Source of the DNA: Devosia sp. SL43
GTDB lineage: Bacteria > Pseudomonadota > Alphaproteobacteria > Rhizobiales > Devosiaceae
Length of the DNA stretch: 64,000 nucleotides
Assembly (NCBI RefSeq): GCF_021729885.1
Contig: NZ_CP063401.1
Location: 1-64,000, forward strand
Direction of reading: 5' to 3'
How positions within the stretch are numbered: the first letter of the stretch is position 1; the number at the start of each line of letters is the position of its first letter. Positions 44,205 through 52,613 of this stretch are shown piece after piece. A program made the position numbers and the translations under genes. Under the pieces are notes generated by a model. That model worked only from the letters and a program-made list of their open reading frames with translations, ran no database searches and had not been told where the DNA came from.

Positions 44205-45650
44205 CTAGGCCAAAACGTCGCGCCGACCAGCTTGGATCTTCAGCAGAGCTTTCTCAAATTCGCCAACAGCAAACTCATGGCTGGCTTGGTTCTTCGAGAG
44301 CTTCTGCGGATCGAAACGCGCCATATCCAGAACCAGGCGGTAGGCCCCAGCGATGGAAGGCAGGTGCGCATCGAGAAACAGGAACGGATCGGTCGCCCAT
44401 TCGATAGCGCCGTCTTTTACCGTCAATAGCCCTTTGAGGCCGTAGACGAGTGGCATAATCAAGCCGTCCGGATAGCGATAATACACCGGCTCATTGGTAA
44501 AGGGCGTCTTCGGCTGGGTTACGACAAAACCGCTTTTGTCGTTGGCGTTAACGCGTTTGGCGGGGTCATACAACTTGACGATGTTATTGCCGCCGAAGCG
44601 ATAGCCGTTCGAGTTATAGGCTTCTGGGAAATCGGCATAGATCCGGTCATACAACTTGGGCAGATCTGCGAGAATGTCGAAGGCGCTCGCAACGACATCA
44701 TTTTGTAATTCGTGGGTCGGGCCTTCAACCTTTACGGAAACGCCAGGGTCCCCCATCAGCTTGTCGAACTGCTTCGAGCACTCGCCTTTATTGCGGTAGA
44801 TATTCTGGGGCGACACGGAAATGTCGAATGGCAGGAGCTTTTGCTCGTTCGCAAAATTCAAAGGGATCCAAGCCAGCGCGAGCAGGTCGCGGACCTTGAT
44901 AGGGCGGGTTTCGTTGCTTTCCCACTCATTGCTTTTCCACTCTACCCGATCGGCAATAGCCTTATCCAGGCGATCGCGGATCTCGGTATAGAAGCCAAGC
45001 TTGTTTGACTTGGTTTCCTGAGTGAGCTGCGCATTGTTGTTGCGAGCAGCGCAGATGTCGAGAACGGACATCTCGAACTCCGCTACGGCATGCTCGTCTT
45101 CAACATCGGAAGGCACCAGCAACTCAACCGGAACCAAGAAGTCGAAATTCTCTTTGACTTTTTCGAGGGCAACACGGTGCTCGTCCCAAAGATCTTTCAT
45201 CTCTTCCCAGAGCTGAACTTTGGAGACGTCTGTCACCGCAGCCAACATGTGCAAGCCAATGGCGAGCATGTTGTGGCCACCATCGAGAACGCCTTCGGAG
45301 GCCGGATCATTGAACGTAAGCTCGAAGCGGTTGCGCTGCAGCGGTTCGTAATCTGCAGTGCCGAGCAGAACGCCTTTGGACTTGAAAGGGAAAAGCTCGG
45401 GAGTCTTGCTGAGGGACTCCATGATATCGCGGACGACCGCCCCTACCTTTGCCGCGCGAGGGTTAGCCTCAAGAGACACATGGTCGAACAGGGCATACAG
45501 ATCTTTGCCACGCACAAAGCCGGTATAGCGCTTTATGCCGGCAATCGAGTTTTCAGCGGCAGAGCCGTTCAGCCGATCCTCGTCGCGAGGGTTCGGTTGT
45601 TCAGCAACAAGAGCAAAACGAATGATGAGTTTGGGGGAGTCGGTAATCAC
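44205..45650 (-). CDS. AIPR/DGQHR-like protein, candidate phage-defence cargo
   Basis: 481 residues. ANPRAAKVGAVVRDIMESL (62-80), FPFKSKGVLLGTADYE (87-102) and VLDGGHNMLAIGLHML (121-136) are in the order seen in abortive-infection phage-resistance (AIPR) and DGQHR-domain proteins, where the DGGH/DGQH loop is conserved. ICAARNNNAQLTQETKSNKLGFYTEI matches the following conserved helix of AIPR. It is alone on the minus strand at the right end of the element, next to attR, the usual place for accessory defence genes. Reaction or target unknown. Confidence 0.7.
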   Translation of the reverse strand: MITDSPKLIIRFALVAEQPNPRDEDRLNGSAAENSIAGIKRYTGFVRGKDLYALFDHVSLEANPRAAKVGAVVRDIMESLSKTPELFPFKSKGVLLGTADYEPLQRNRFELTFNDPASEGVLDGGHNMLAIGLHMLAAVTDVSKVQLWEEMKDLWDEHRVALEKVKENFDFLVPVELLVPSDVEDEHAVAEFEMSVLDICAARNNNAQLTQETKSNKLGFYTEIRDRLDKAIADRVEWKSNEWESNETRPIKVRDLLALAWIPLNFANEQKLLPFDISVSPQNIYRNKGECSKQFDKLMGDPGVSVKVEGPTHELQNDVVASAFDILADLPKLYDRIYADFPEAYNSNGYRFGGNNIVKLYDPAKRVNANDKSGFVVTQPKTPFTNEPVYYRYPDGLIMPLVYGLKGLLTVKDGAIEWATDPFLFLDAHLPSIAGAYRLVLDMARFDPQKLSKNQASHEFAVGEFEKALLKIQAGRRDVLA

Positions 45651-45851
45651 AGTTCAGTCCTTTGAATACGGACTGGCCTCGATCAATTGACCGCAACTAT
45701 CGCGTCAACCAGCATACCCATTGGGCTTGCTGCATCGTCACTGTCCAGTGACATCTCATGATCGAAACCAATCCAGGTTTCATTTCCAGCTTCCGTCCGG
45801 AAGCGCTCCAAGGATGGACACGTCGCGACGATTCGGTCAAGAAGGATCCTC

Positions 45852-45900
45852 AATGACAAAATGTCAGTCACAAAAGGTGACAAAACCGACCGATTGTGAC
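45852..45900. promoter_or_regulatory. TGACAAAA repeat cluster, candidate integrase arm-type sites (right)
   Basis: AATGACAAAA (45852-45861), AGTCACAAAA (45866-45875) and GGTGACAAAA (45876-45885), plus palindromes TGACA-AAA-TGTCA and GTCAC-AAAAG-GTGAC. The exact decamer GGTGACAAAA is the one repeated at the left end. About 50-85 bp from the attR core. Confidence 0.6.
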
Positions 45901-45935
45901 AGTCTAAGTCATTGATTTTGCTGGGAGGCGTAGAT

Positions 45936-45953
45936 TCCCATCCTCTCCGCCAC
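45936..45953. other. attR core
   Basis: Exact 18-base copy of the tRNA-Ser 3' end (TCCCATCCTCTCCGCCAC). Upstream of it only a scrambled partial T-arm remains (GATTCCCATCC), so the tRNA gene is not duplicated. Confidence 0.9.
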
Positions 45954-45984
45954 TCCCGCAAGCCACTCAGATAGCGGGGCCATC

Positions 45985-46788
45985 ATGAACTACGATGCCG
46001 TACTTGCCGACATGGTCACCGTCGCCCGCGAGGCCGGTGCGCTGGCGCAGTCCTATTTCAAGCGCTTCCGCGAGCTGGAAATCGGCATCAAGGGGCCAGC
46101 CGATTTCGTCTCCGAGGCTGACAAGGAAAGCGAGCTGCTGATCCGTCGCTTCCTGTTCGCGCGCTATCCCCACTGGAGCTTCACCGGTGAGGAATTCGAC
46201 CCGGTCGACCAGGACAATGAGCATCGTTGGCTGGTCGATCCGATCGACGGCACCACTAATTTCATCAACGGCATGCACTACACCATCTCGCTGGCCCTCC
46301 GCCGCGGCAACGAGACGGTCTGCGCCGTGCTCTATAATCCACCCGCCGACGAGATGTTCACCGCCATTCCAGGGCAGGGCGCCTTCCTCAACGGCGAGCG
46401 CCTGAGGGTCAGCGAACAGGCCGATATTGGCTTGTTCAACGTCGGCACCGGCCTGCCCACGCCTGGTCTGCAGCTCTATCCCGGTTCCTACGAGCGCCTG
46501 GACGCCATCCGCGCCCCCATTGGGGCCGTCCGCGTCGTCGGTAGCGCCGCCAATAGCTGCGCCTACGTCGCCATGGGCCGGCTCACCGGCTACTACGAGG
46601 AAACCGGCTTCGTCGACACCGCTGCCGGCATCCTACTGGTCCAGGAAGCTGGGGGCATCGTCACCGACTGGTGGGGGCGCGGGCCTGATGTCTACGAGCG
46701 CACGGGTACGCTGATCGTCGCCAACAAGGCGACGCATGCGTATCTATTGGACAAGCTCAAGGATGTGCCGCGCAAGAACCCGAAATAG
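45985..46788 (+). CDS. inositol-monophosphatase family phosphatase
   Basis: Mg-dependent phosphatase of the IMPase/CysQ/FBPase-like family, 267 residues. FVSEADKESE, TGEEF, the metal-binding WLVDPIDGTTNFI and the C-terminal CAYVAMGRLTGYYEETGFVDTAAGILLVQEAGG correspond to the three conserved motifs (the usual W-D-AAG is here FVDTAAG). Could act on inositol phosphate, 3'-phosphoadenosine phosphates or sugar phosphates; the sequence alone does not decide. First host gene past the element. Confidence 0.9.
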   Translation: MNYDAVLADMVTVAREAGALAQSYFKRFRELEIGIKGPADFVSEADKESELLIRRFLFARYPHWSFTGEEFDPVDQDNEHRWLVDPIDGTTNFINGMHYTISLALRRGNETVCAVLYNPPADEMFTAIPGQGAFLNGERLRVSEQADIGLFNVGTGLPTPGLQLYPGSYERLDAIRAPIGAVRVVGSAANSCAYVAMGRLTGYYEETGFVDTAAGILLVQEAGGIVTDWWGRGPDVYERTGTLIVANKATHAYLLDKLKDVPRKNPK

Positions 46789-46791
46789 GTC

Positions 46792-47625
46792 CTATCCCAT
46801 CAGCGCCAGCAGACCCTCGGGATCGTCGGTGGTGATCTGGTCGACGCGCAGCTCCAGCAACCGCTGCACATTAGGCCGCGAAACCCCATCGGCAACCTTG
46901 ATCGTATAGGCGTCGATCCGCCGACCTTCCGCATGGAAAGCCGCGACGATGTCGAAGCCCGCACGGTCCGCTCCCAACACCAGCGGATAGGCCAGGTAGA
47001 TCATTTCCGCCTTGGGCGATGCTGCCACGGCGTCCCGAACAAAACCGGCAAACTCCTGCGAGACCTGTAGACGCTCGAGCGCACCGTCGTGACACGGGTC
47101 ATAGCCGATCTTGAGGCCGTCAACGCCATCGGTCAGCAACCGAACCGATTCCGCATCGCCGGACGACAGGATCATGTGCCGCGCAACCGGCGCCACCGCC
47201 CGCTTGAAGGTCGCGACGGCCACGGGGTCCAGCACCCGCCAGTCTTCCTTATAGTCGAGCTGCAGCAGGGCATCCGGGTGCAATCCGCCCTGTTCCAGCA
47301 GGTCGGCCAGGTCTTCCAACAACATCACATGCTCGTCGAGCGGCACGCCGTCCTCACCACGCAGATAGAATGAGCGCAGCTCGGACGCCGTCAGCTCGGC
47401 GACCTTGCCAGCTCCCGTGGTTTCGCGCTCGACGCTCAGATCATGCAGCACAGCGTAGCCGCGGTCGCCATGTACGACGAGGTCGACCTCGACGCTCGCA
47501 CCAATCCGCATGCCTTCCAGTATACGCCCCGGCGTAAAAACCGGATCGCTGGCCCGCCGCTTGGCACGATGCCATTTGAGCCAGGTGCGGTGCCCCTGGC
47601 GTTCGATGAAGATCGGATCGGTCAT
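46792..47625 (-). CDS. glycerophosphodiester phosphodiesterase family protein
   Basis: 277-residue GDPD-type TIM barrel. The N-terminal HRAKRRASD replaces the usual HRG..PENT, so the active site is divergent. ASVEVDLVVHGDRGYAVLHDLSVERETTG retains the catalytic E-D and HD pairs, and LLQLDYK and later strands fit. Last gene of the ABC transporter operon, 1 base after the ATPase stop; the set suggests uptake and cleavage of a glycerophosphodiester or related phosphodiester (inference). Confidence 0.85.
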   Translation of the reverse strand: MTDPIFIERQGHRTWLKWHRAKRRASDPVFTPGRILEGMRIGASVEVDLVVHGDRGYAVLHDLSVERETTGAGKVAELTASELRSFYLRGEDGVPLDEHVMLLEDLADLLEQGGLHPDALLQLDYKEDWRVLDPVAVATFKRAVAPVARHMILSSGDAESVRLLTDGVDGLKIGYDPCHDGALERLQVSQEFAGFVRDAVAASPKAEMIYLAYPLVLGADRAGFDIVAAFHAEGRRIDAYTIKVADGVSRPNVQRLLELRVDQITTDDPEGLLALMG

Positions 47626-47626
47626 A

Positions 47627-48664
47627 TCAAGCCCGGTGGATCAGCACATTGTCGCGATAGGCGGCAATGGCGCGTGGCGCCAGCGTGACGCCCTGGCCGG
47701 TCTGGAACAGGTCGGGGTGGGACACCATCGCCTTGATGCGCGTATCGTCCAGCAGTTCCAGGTCGACCAGCCCATGGGTGCCATAATCGGTCACCCGATG
47801 CACCTTGCCCTGGCCGCCATCGGTTGCCACGGCCAGGTCGAGCGCTTCGGGGCGGATCGCCAGCGTCGCTGGACCGTCGCTCACCGGCAGCGGCGTCGAA
47901 TACCCCGCCTTGCTGAAAATGCCATTGGCCACGACACCCTCGACCAGATTCATCGTCCCGATGAACCCAGCCACGAACGGCGTCTGCGGCATGCGATAGA
48001 CGACGTCTGGCCGGTCTATCTGCTCGGTCTTGCCGTCGCGCATCACCACGATGCGGTCCGCCATCGACAAAGCCTCATCCTGCCCATGTGTGACGAACAA
48101 AGTGGTAATCTTGAGCCGCTGCTGGATATCGCGCACTTCCTCGCGAAGTCTCTCACGCAAGTGCTGATCCAGACTCGCAAAGGGCTCGTCCAGCAGAAGG
48201 ATTTTCGGCTCCAACACCAGCGACCGCGCCAGCGCCACCCGCTGCTGCTGTCCACCTGAAAGCTGGGTGACGCTGCGCGTGCCATAGCCACCGAGCCCCA
48301 CCAGCTCGAGCACGCCTTCCACCCGCCGCTTGATCTCGTCCGGCGCAACTTTGCGCAGCTTGAGGCCGAAGGCCAGGTTCTTGAACACGTTCATATGCGT
48401 CCACAGCGCATGGCTCTGGAACACCATGCCCGTCGGCCGCTTCTCCGGTGGAACATGGGTGATGTCTTCGCCATCGATTGTCATCAGCCCGCTACTGGGC
48501 GTCTCGAACCCGCCCACCATGCGTAGCAAAGTTGACTTGCCCGAACCGGACGGTCCCAGCAGGCAGACCAGTTCACCATCCGCCACATCGAGCGAGAAGC
48601 TGTCGACGGCCTTGGTGCCGTTGGGGAAAATCTTGGAAACGTCTTTGATCTTGAGAACGGACAT
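47627..48664 (-). CDS. ABC transporter ATP-binding protein (spermidine/iron type)
   Basis: 345 residues. Walker A GPSGSGKST, Q-loop VFQSHALWTHMNV, signature LSGGQQQRVALARSL, Walker B ILLLDEPFASLD, switch His in VTHGQDEAL, then a C-terminal TOBE domain (about 250-345, ATLAIRPEALDLAV). This MOI-type architecture drives importers for polyamines, iron or phosphonates. Start at 48664 (MSVLKIKDVSK); the upstream frame lies within the permease gene. Confidence 0.92.
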   Translation of the reverse strand: MSVLKIKDVSKIFPNGTKAVDSFSLDVADGELVCLLGPSGSGKSTLLRMVGGFETPSSGLMTIDGEDITHVPPEKRPTGMVFQSHALWTHMNVFKNLAFGLKLRKVAPDEIKRRVEGVLELVGLGGYGTRSVTQLSGGQQQRVALARSLVLEPKILLLDEPFASLDQHLRERLREEVRDIQQRLKITTLFVTHGQDEALSMADRIVVMRDGKTEQIDRPDVVYRMPQTPFVAGFIGTMNLVEGVVANGIFSKAGYSTPLPVSDGPATLAIRPEALDLAVATDGGQGKVHRVTDYGTHGLVDLELLDDTRIKAMVSHPDLFQTGQGVTLAPRAIAAYRDNVLIHRA

Positions 48665-48672
48665 GAACTTTC

Positions 48673-49491
48673 CTAGCCCCCGAAGCCGCGGGCGAAAGAC
48701 CCGGAATTGACCACCCGGCGCGCGAACAGCAGGGCGATGAAGCTGGGCACCCACAGGATCACCGACAGCACCGCGCCATACTGGATGACCGGCTGGTTGT
48801 TGATGAACGAGATCATCAGCACCGGCAGCGTCCGCACCTGCGGCGCACCGATCAGCCAGGCACCCTCAGTCTCGTAGAACGTGCCCACAAAGCTCAGCAG
48901 GATCGCCGCTGCGATGGTCGGCCCGGCCTGCGGCAGGGTGATCGACCAGAAGACCCTAAACGGCGAGGCACCGACATCGCGTGCCGCTTCTTCCATGCGG
49001 CGGTCAACCGCCTGGAACGCCGCGACCGGGATCCAGATCATGAACAGCAGCGTGCCAACCAGCTGGATGAGCACCACGCCCCAGAAGGTGCCGATGAGAT
49101 TGAGCTGCAGGAAAATCCCGGCGATCGCCACCAGGAGGCCGAATTTGGGGAAGGCATGCCCGGCGAGGAACGAGAAGAACAGGATACTGCGCCCCGGAAA
49201 GTCCAGCCGCGCAAAGGCATAGGCCGCCGGCAGGCAGATGATCGCCGACAGCGCGGTCACCGTCGCCGCCAGCGTCAGGCTCATGGTGATGGAGGTCCAC
49301 ACGTCGGCCCGCGCCAACGTCTGGTTCCAGAACCTAAGGCCGAATTCCTGCGGAACGAGCGAGGGATAACGCCATACATTGGTGAAGGCCCATGTGCCCA
49401 CGACCAGCAACGGTACCACGATGACCAGTGTCAGCACCGTCGCGAAGGCGATACCGGTCCAGTCAGTGCGGCGGCGAACAAGCGTACTCAT
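48673..49491 (-). CDS. ABC transporter permease
   Basis: 272 residues with six predicted helices. The EAA loop is AARDVGASPFRVFWSITLPQAGPTIAAAILLSF, which contacts the ATPase. Directly abuts the second permease gene (no gap) and is 8 bp ahead of the ATPase gene, so it is one operon. Confidence 0.9.
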   Translation of the reverse strand: MSTLVRRRTDWTGIAFATVLTLVIVVPLLVVGTWAFTNVWRYPSLVPQEFGLRFWNQTLARADVWTSITMSLTLAATVTALSAIICLPAAYAFARLDFPGRSILFFSFLAGHAFPKFGLLVAIAGIFLQLNLIGTFWGVVLIQLVGTLLFMIWIPVAAFQAVDRRMEEAARDVGASPFRVFWSITLPQAGPTIAAAILLSFVGTFYETEGAWLIGAPQVRTLPVLMISFINNQPVIQYGAVLSVILWVPSFIALLFARRVVNSGSFARGFGG

Positions 49492-50367
49492 CTAGGCCGC
49501 CTGATTCTTGGCGACGGAGCGCACATAGAAGAGACCGAACAGAATGCAGAAGGCGAACGTGATCACCGCTTGCGTGATGGCGGTTCGAGGCTCGAACAAC
49601 TCGCGGAACGTGCGCTGCATGAAGGGTCCCATCATTTCCGGCGCCGCCGGACCCAGCACATAGGGCAGGGTGAAGGCCGAGAAGATGCCGAGCACGGCGA
49701 ACGAAATCGCCACCAGGATGGAATTGGAGAGCCGCGGCAGGATGATATGCCACAGCACCGCAAATTTGCCGGCGCCGACATCGCGTGCCGCCTCGATTGC
49801 CTGGTTGGAGATACTGCCCAGGCCCGACAGCAGGATCAGCACGGTCAGCGGAATATTGTCCCATACCAGGCCGATCACCGGCCCCCAGGGTGTGAGATAG
49901 GGCGAGCGGATCTTGGGCATGCCGACCGAGTTGAGCACGAGATCGACGGTGCCGTTCGGACCCAGCACGCGGATAAACGCGAAGCTGAGAATGATCGACG
50001 GCACGAACATCGGGAAGATGGCGAGGCTCTGCACGTAGCCGGCGACGCGGCTGTCCGAAAAGCGGAGGTAGAGCGCGATCGGCAGGCATACGAGCAGCAG
50101 CAGTATGGCGCAAACCCCTGTTGTCCACAGGGTCATCGATAGGTTCGAGAGGCTATAGCCGTCGGAAAAGAAGAACTGGTAGGTCTCTACCGAGAACGCG
50201 TTGCCCTCCGGCGTCGGCACCCAAACGGTCTGGATCACCGCCGAAATGATCGGCCAGATGATCAGCCAGACCACCAGTAATACGGGCGCGGCGACGAGCA
50301 GGAGGCCAACAGGCCTCCTGCGTGCTTGGGGAACGGGCGGCAAGGCGCCCGCAGTTTCGGTGGTCAC
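49492..50367 (-). CDS. ABC transporter permease
   Basis: 291 residues, start at GTG 50367 overlapping the binding-protein stop as GTGA. Six helices; EAA loop AARDVGAGKFAVLWHIILPRLSNSILVAISF. The pair of permeases and the single ATPase suggest a heterodimeric importer channel. Confidence 0.9.
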   Translation of the reverse strand: MTTETAGALPPVPQARRRPVGLLLVAAPVLLVVWLIIWPIISAVIQTVWVPTPEGNAFSVETYQFFFSDGYSLSNLSMTLWTTGVCAILLLLVCLPIALYLRFSDSRVAGYVQSLAIFPMFVPSIILSFAFIRVLGPNGTVDLVLNSVGMPKIRSPYLTPWGPVIGLVWDNIPLTVLILLSGLGSISNQAIEAARDVGAGKFAVLWHIILPRLSNSILVAISFAVLGIFSAFTLPYVLGPAAPEMMGPFMQRTFRELFEPRTAITQAVITFAFCILFGLFYVRSVAKNQAA

Positions 50368-51512
50368 GAAGCCGGGTCCACGTTTGGCGCCACAGCGCGA
50401 TACCAGCCGTCGTTGATAGCCTTTTCCCAATCGCCGCTGGGGAAGTTCGGGATGGTCTGCGGGATCAGGTCGGCAAACTTTTCACGCAGTTCGGCAGACA
50501 CGTGGTCCCACGAGACGCCGGGGAAGCCGCCCAGTTCGGTCAACACGGCCGACTGGATTTCCTCGCTCAGCAGGAAGTCGGCCAGCTTGAGCGCCGCATC
50601 CTTGTTCGCGCCATTGCTGAGCACGCCCAGCTTGGTAAAGCCGCCCGGCAGGCCGAGATCCTGCAACTGAACCAGACCAGTGGTTTCCGGTAGAACACCC
50701 TGGGCGATGGCCGACAGGGCCTGGTCCGACCAAGCCGGAATCATCGTCACGGCCGACTGGCCCAGCAGCTGGATCGACTGGGTATTGCCCGAGGTATAGG
50801 CGCCACCATCGAACAGAGATGGTGCCAGGTCCAGCAACATGTCGAAGGCTGGCGTCAACATCGCTTCGCCGGCATCAGCAGTGTAGTTGTCCACCTTGAA
50901 CTTGGCTGGGTCCTTGCCGTTCGCCTCGTAGATCGCGCGACGGACGAAGTTGCCACCCGAACCGCCCTTGTTGGGACGGTTGTAGATGAACTGGCCAGGA
51001 TTAGCCTTGATCCAGGCAATCAAGTCGGCAAAGGTCTTGGGCGCGTTGGCCGGATCGAGCTTGGTGGTGTCATAGGCCAGCAGAACCTGCGAGCCGCGAT
51101 AGGGCAGGTTGGTCGGAATGTCGAAGGCCAGCGGGTTGATCTTGGAATAGTTGCTGAGGCCCGCCGTCTCGAAGTCGACATAGAGACCCTTGGCAATACC
51201 ATCGACCGTTACCCGGGTGTCGAAGCCTTCCAGCAGATCGGCCTGCGGGTCTTGTCCGCCAGCCAGCGCGGCAAGCGCGCGGTCTGCAATGGCCGCAACG
51301 CCGGCACCGTCGCCACCATCGACCAGGTTCAGTGTAATGCCGGCATTGGCAGCCTCGAATTTCGGCTTCACCACATTGGTCCAGAAGTCGATGACGTTCT
51401 GGTCCGAAGAGAAATAGACGTCGATCACGCCTTCAGCACCGAAGGACATGCGGGGCAGCATGAGAGCGCCGGCAGCGGTGCCGGCGGCGAGCATAAAATC
51501 GCGCCGTTTCAT
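50364..51512 (-). CDS. extracellular solute-binding protein, Tat-type signal
   Basis: 382 residues. The N-terminus KRRDFMLAAGTAAGALMLPRMSFGA has the twin-arginine pattern followed by a hydrophobic stretch, so export may be Tat-dependent. The mature protein is a two-lobed periplasmic binding protein (IDVYFSSDQNVIDFWTNVVKPKFEAAN...), resembling the YnjB/spermidine-iron group. It heads a five-gene operon: binding protein, two permeases, ATPase, GDPD-type enzyme. The substrate is not determined. Confidence 0.88.
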   Translation of the reverse strand: MKRRDFMLAAGTAAGALMLPRMSFGAEGVIDVYFSSDQNVIDFWTNVVKPKFEAANAGITLNLVDGGDGAGVAAIADRALAALAGGQDPQADLLEGFDTRVTVDGIAKGLYVDFETAGLSNYSKINPLAFDIPTNLPYRGSQVLLAYDTTKLDPANAPKTFADLIAWIKANPGQFIYNRPNKGGSGGNFVRRAIYEANGKDPAKFKVDNYTADAGEAMLTPAFDMLLDLAPSLFDGGAYTSGNTQSIQLLGQSAVTMIPAWSDQALSAIAQGVLPETTGLVQLQDLGLPGGFTKLGVLSNGANKDAALKLADFLLSEEIQSAVLTELGGFPGVSWDHVSAELREKFADLIPQTIPNFPSGDWEKAINDGWYRAVAPNVDPAS

Positions 51513-52038
51513 TTGTGTTCTCCCTGAAGTCCGTTCTTGGAACGGATGTTCCGCAGACGGTCAATTCCGCCCCCGGTTTCATCGATCTGTCGTCGACCTC
51601 CCTCAACAAACTACCGGCTGGGCAATTATGCAAGCGGAAACCCGCCCCCGAGGGAGCTGCGACTGCGGGGTACAAATCACAGGTTTGCGACAGTCATGTA
51701 ACACCGGGCCAGAGGCTCTCCGGCGGTCGATTGTGACATCGGATCAAAATTGAATATGACAGCCTAACTGACCATCAGCGAACACAGATTTTCCAAGAAA
51801 CCCGTCGCATCACGGCTACCGGTGTCACCCAGTGCGCCGACCGGTCGATAGTCACAAAGCTGACTGATTCTCATTGACGCTGGAGGCCGACGGCTAGATC
51901 GGTCGGCTCCCTTGGTCCCACTCGCCAAAACTCGTCGGCACTGACGAAACGTTTATTCCGCTGCCGGCAAATGGAGGCGGGATGTCACAGGGACGCCCTA
52001 GCCTGACTAACTCAATATGATGACAGCTGTAACGCGGC
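51513..52038. other. intergenic region, 526 bp, with overlapping palindromes at the operon start
   Basis: Near the binding-protein gene, CCGTTC-TTG-GAACGG (51531-51545) and GGAAC-GGAT-GTTCC (51539-51552) overlap and could be operators in the leader. The rest, which is AT-richer around 51730-51860, shows no convincing gene. Confidence 0.5.
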
Positions 52039-52521
52039 TCAGAGCGTCGCGGCCAGCGCCTCAAGTTGGCCGGCGCAGATACCCCAGCCTTCGTGAAATC
52101 CCATCTGCTTGTGATTGGCGGCGTCCTCGGCAGTCCAATGACGCGCCACGGCCGTGTACTTGGTCTTGCCCGCGCCGGCGTCCTCAAGCGTGATGATGCC
52201 GGTAAAGAATGGTTTGCCCGACGGCGCCCAGTCGCCCACGAAGGCGTCGGTAAACACCAGCCTTTCGTTGGGCACAATTTCGAGATACTGGCCCGGATTG
52301 GGATATTCGGTGCCATTCTCGTCCGCCATGGTGATGACGCTGGCGCCGCCCGGACGCAGGTCGATGTCAACCTTGGGCGTGCTCCACGGCTTGGGCGCAA
52401 ACCACTGCTTGATCAGTTCCGGCTGCGTCCAACACTGGAAAACCTTGTCCCGCGGCGCATTCAGCACGCGCGTCAGCACGAGGTCGCGGTCGGTGTCTTG
52501 GGTGGGAAGTGCGTTGGTCAT
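52039..52521 (-). CDS. SRPBCC/AHSA1-domain protein
   Basis: 160 residues. LVLTRVLNAPRDKVFQCWTQPELIKQWFAPKPW, then DIDLRPGGASVITMADENG and WTAEDAANHKQMGFHEGWGICAGQLEAL, are the standard pattern of activator-of-Hsp90-ATPase-homologue-1-like START-fold proteins. Bacterial members bind small hydrophobic ligands; role unknown. Start at ATG 52521; the frame extends upstream only 10 codons. Confidence 0.9.
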   Translation of the reverse strand: MTNALPTQDTDRDLVLTRVLNAPRDKVFQCWTQPELIKQWFAPKPWSTPKVDIDLRPGGASVITMADENGTEYPNPGQYLEIVPNERLVFTDAFVGDWAPSGKPFFTGIITLEDAGAGKTKYTAVARHWTAEDAANHKQMGFHEGWGICAGQLEALAATL

Positions 52522-52613
52522 TTGCTCAGTCCTTTGGGTTGGCAGTTTCATCTACCCAACGAACGGGACTAACGCGTTTCGACACGCCGCTGAAACTTTC
52601 TTGTCGTCTGCCG

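Larger units (their letters stand above)
27993..45953. mobile_element. integrated phage-derived element (satellite-like or trimmed prophage), about 18 kb
   Basis: Bounded by an 18-bp direct repeat of the tRNA-Ser 3' end with an integrase at the left end. Contents in order: integrase, membrane coiled-coil protein, portal, tail chaperone, small protein, protease-capsid fusion, second tail chaperone, HNH, unknown, three connector-type proteins, head closure, TerS, TerL, tape measure, gpM-like tail tip, unknown protein, structured RNA, four small unknown genes, AIPR-like protein. Genes are tightly packed with ATGA/GTGA overlaps and no broken frames. Tail tube, most tail-tip and fibre genes, lysis, replication and a recognisable repressor are absent. 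Confidence 0.9.
45651..45984. other. right-end region of the element, possible short ORF
   Basis: 334 bp upstream of the AIPR-like gene, containing attR. A minus-strand frame runs from the host side to 45683 (ending MGMLVDAIVAVN). An element-encoded version could start at a GTG near 45873 (VTDILSLRILLDRIV), about 60 residues, 32 bp ahead of the AIPR-like gene, but it has no good ribosome site. TGACA/TGTCA repeats cluster at 45852-45900. Confidence 0.4.

Noticed and set aside
27993..45953. Gene transfer agent cluster
   Set aside because: Several products resemble GTA proteins, but a tyrosine integrase and clear att duplication mark a mobile element, and the GTA baseplate and tail-tube genes are absent.
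45683..45961. 92-codon minus-strand ORF crossing attR
   Set aside because: Its start lies in host DNA beyond the att site, so it arises only by integration. A shorter internal start is noted as uncertain in the features.
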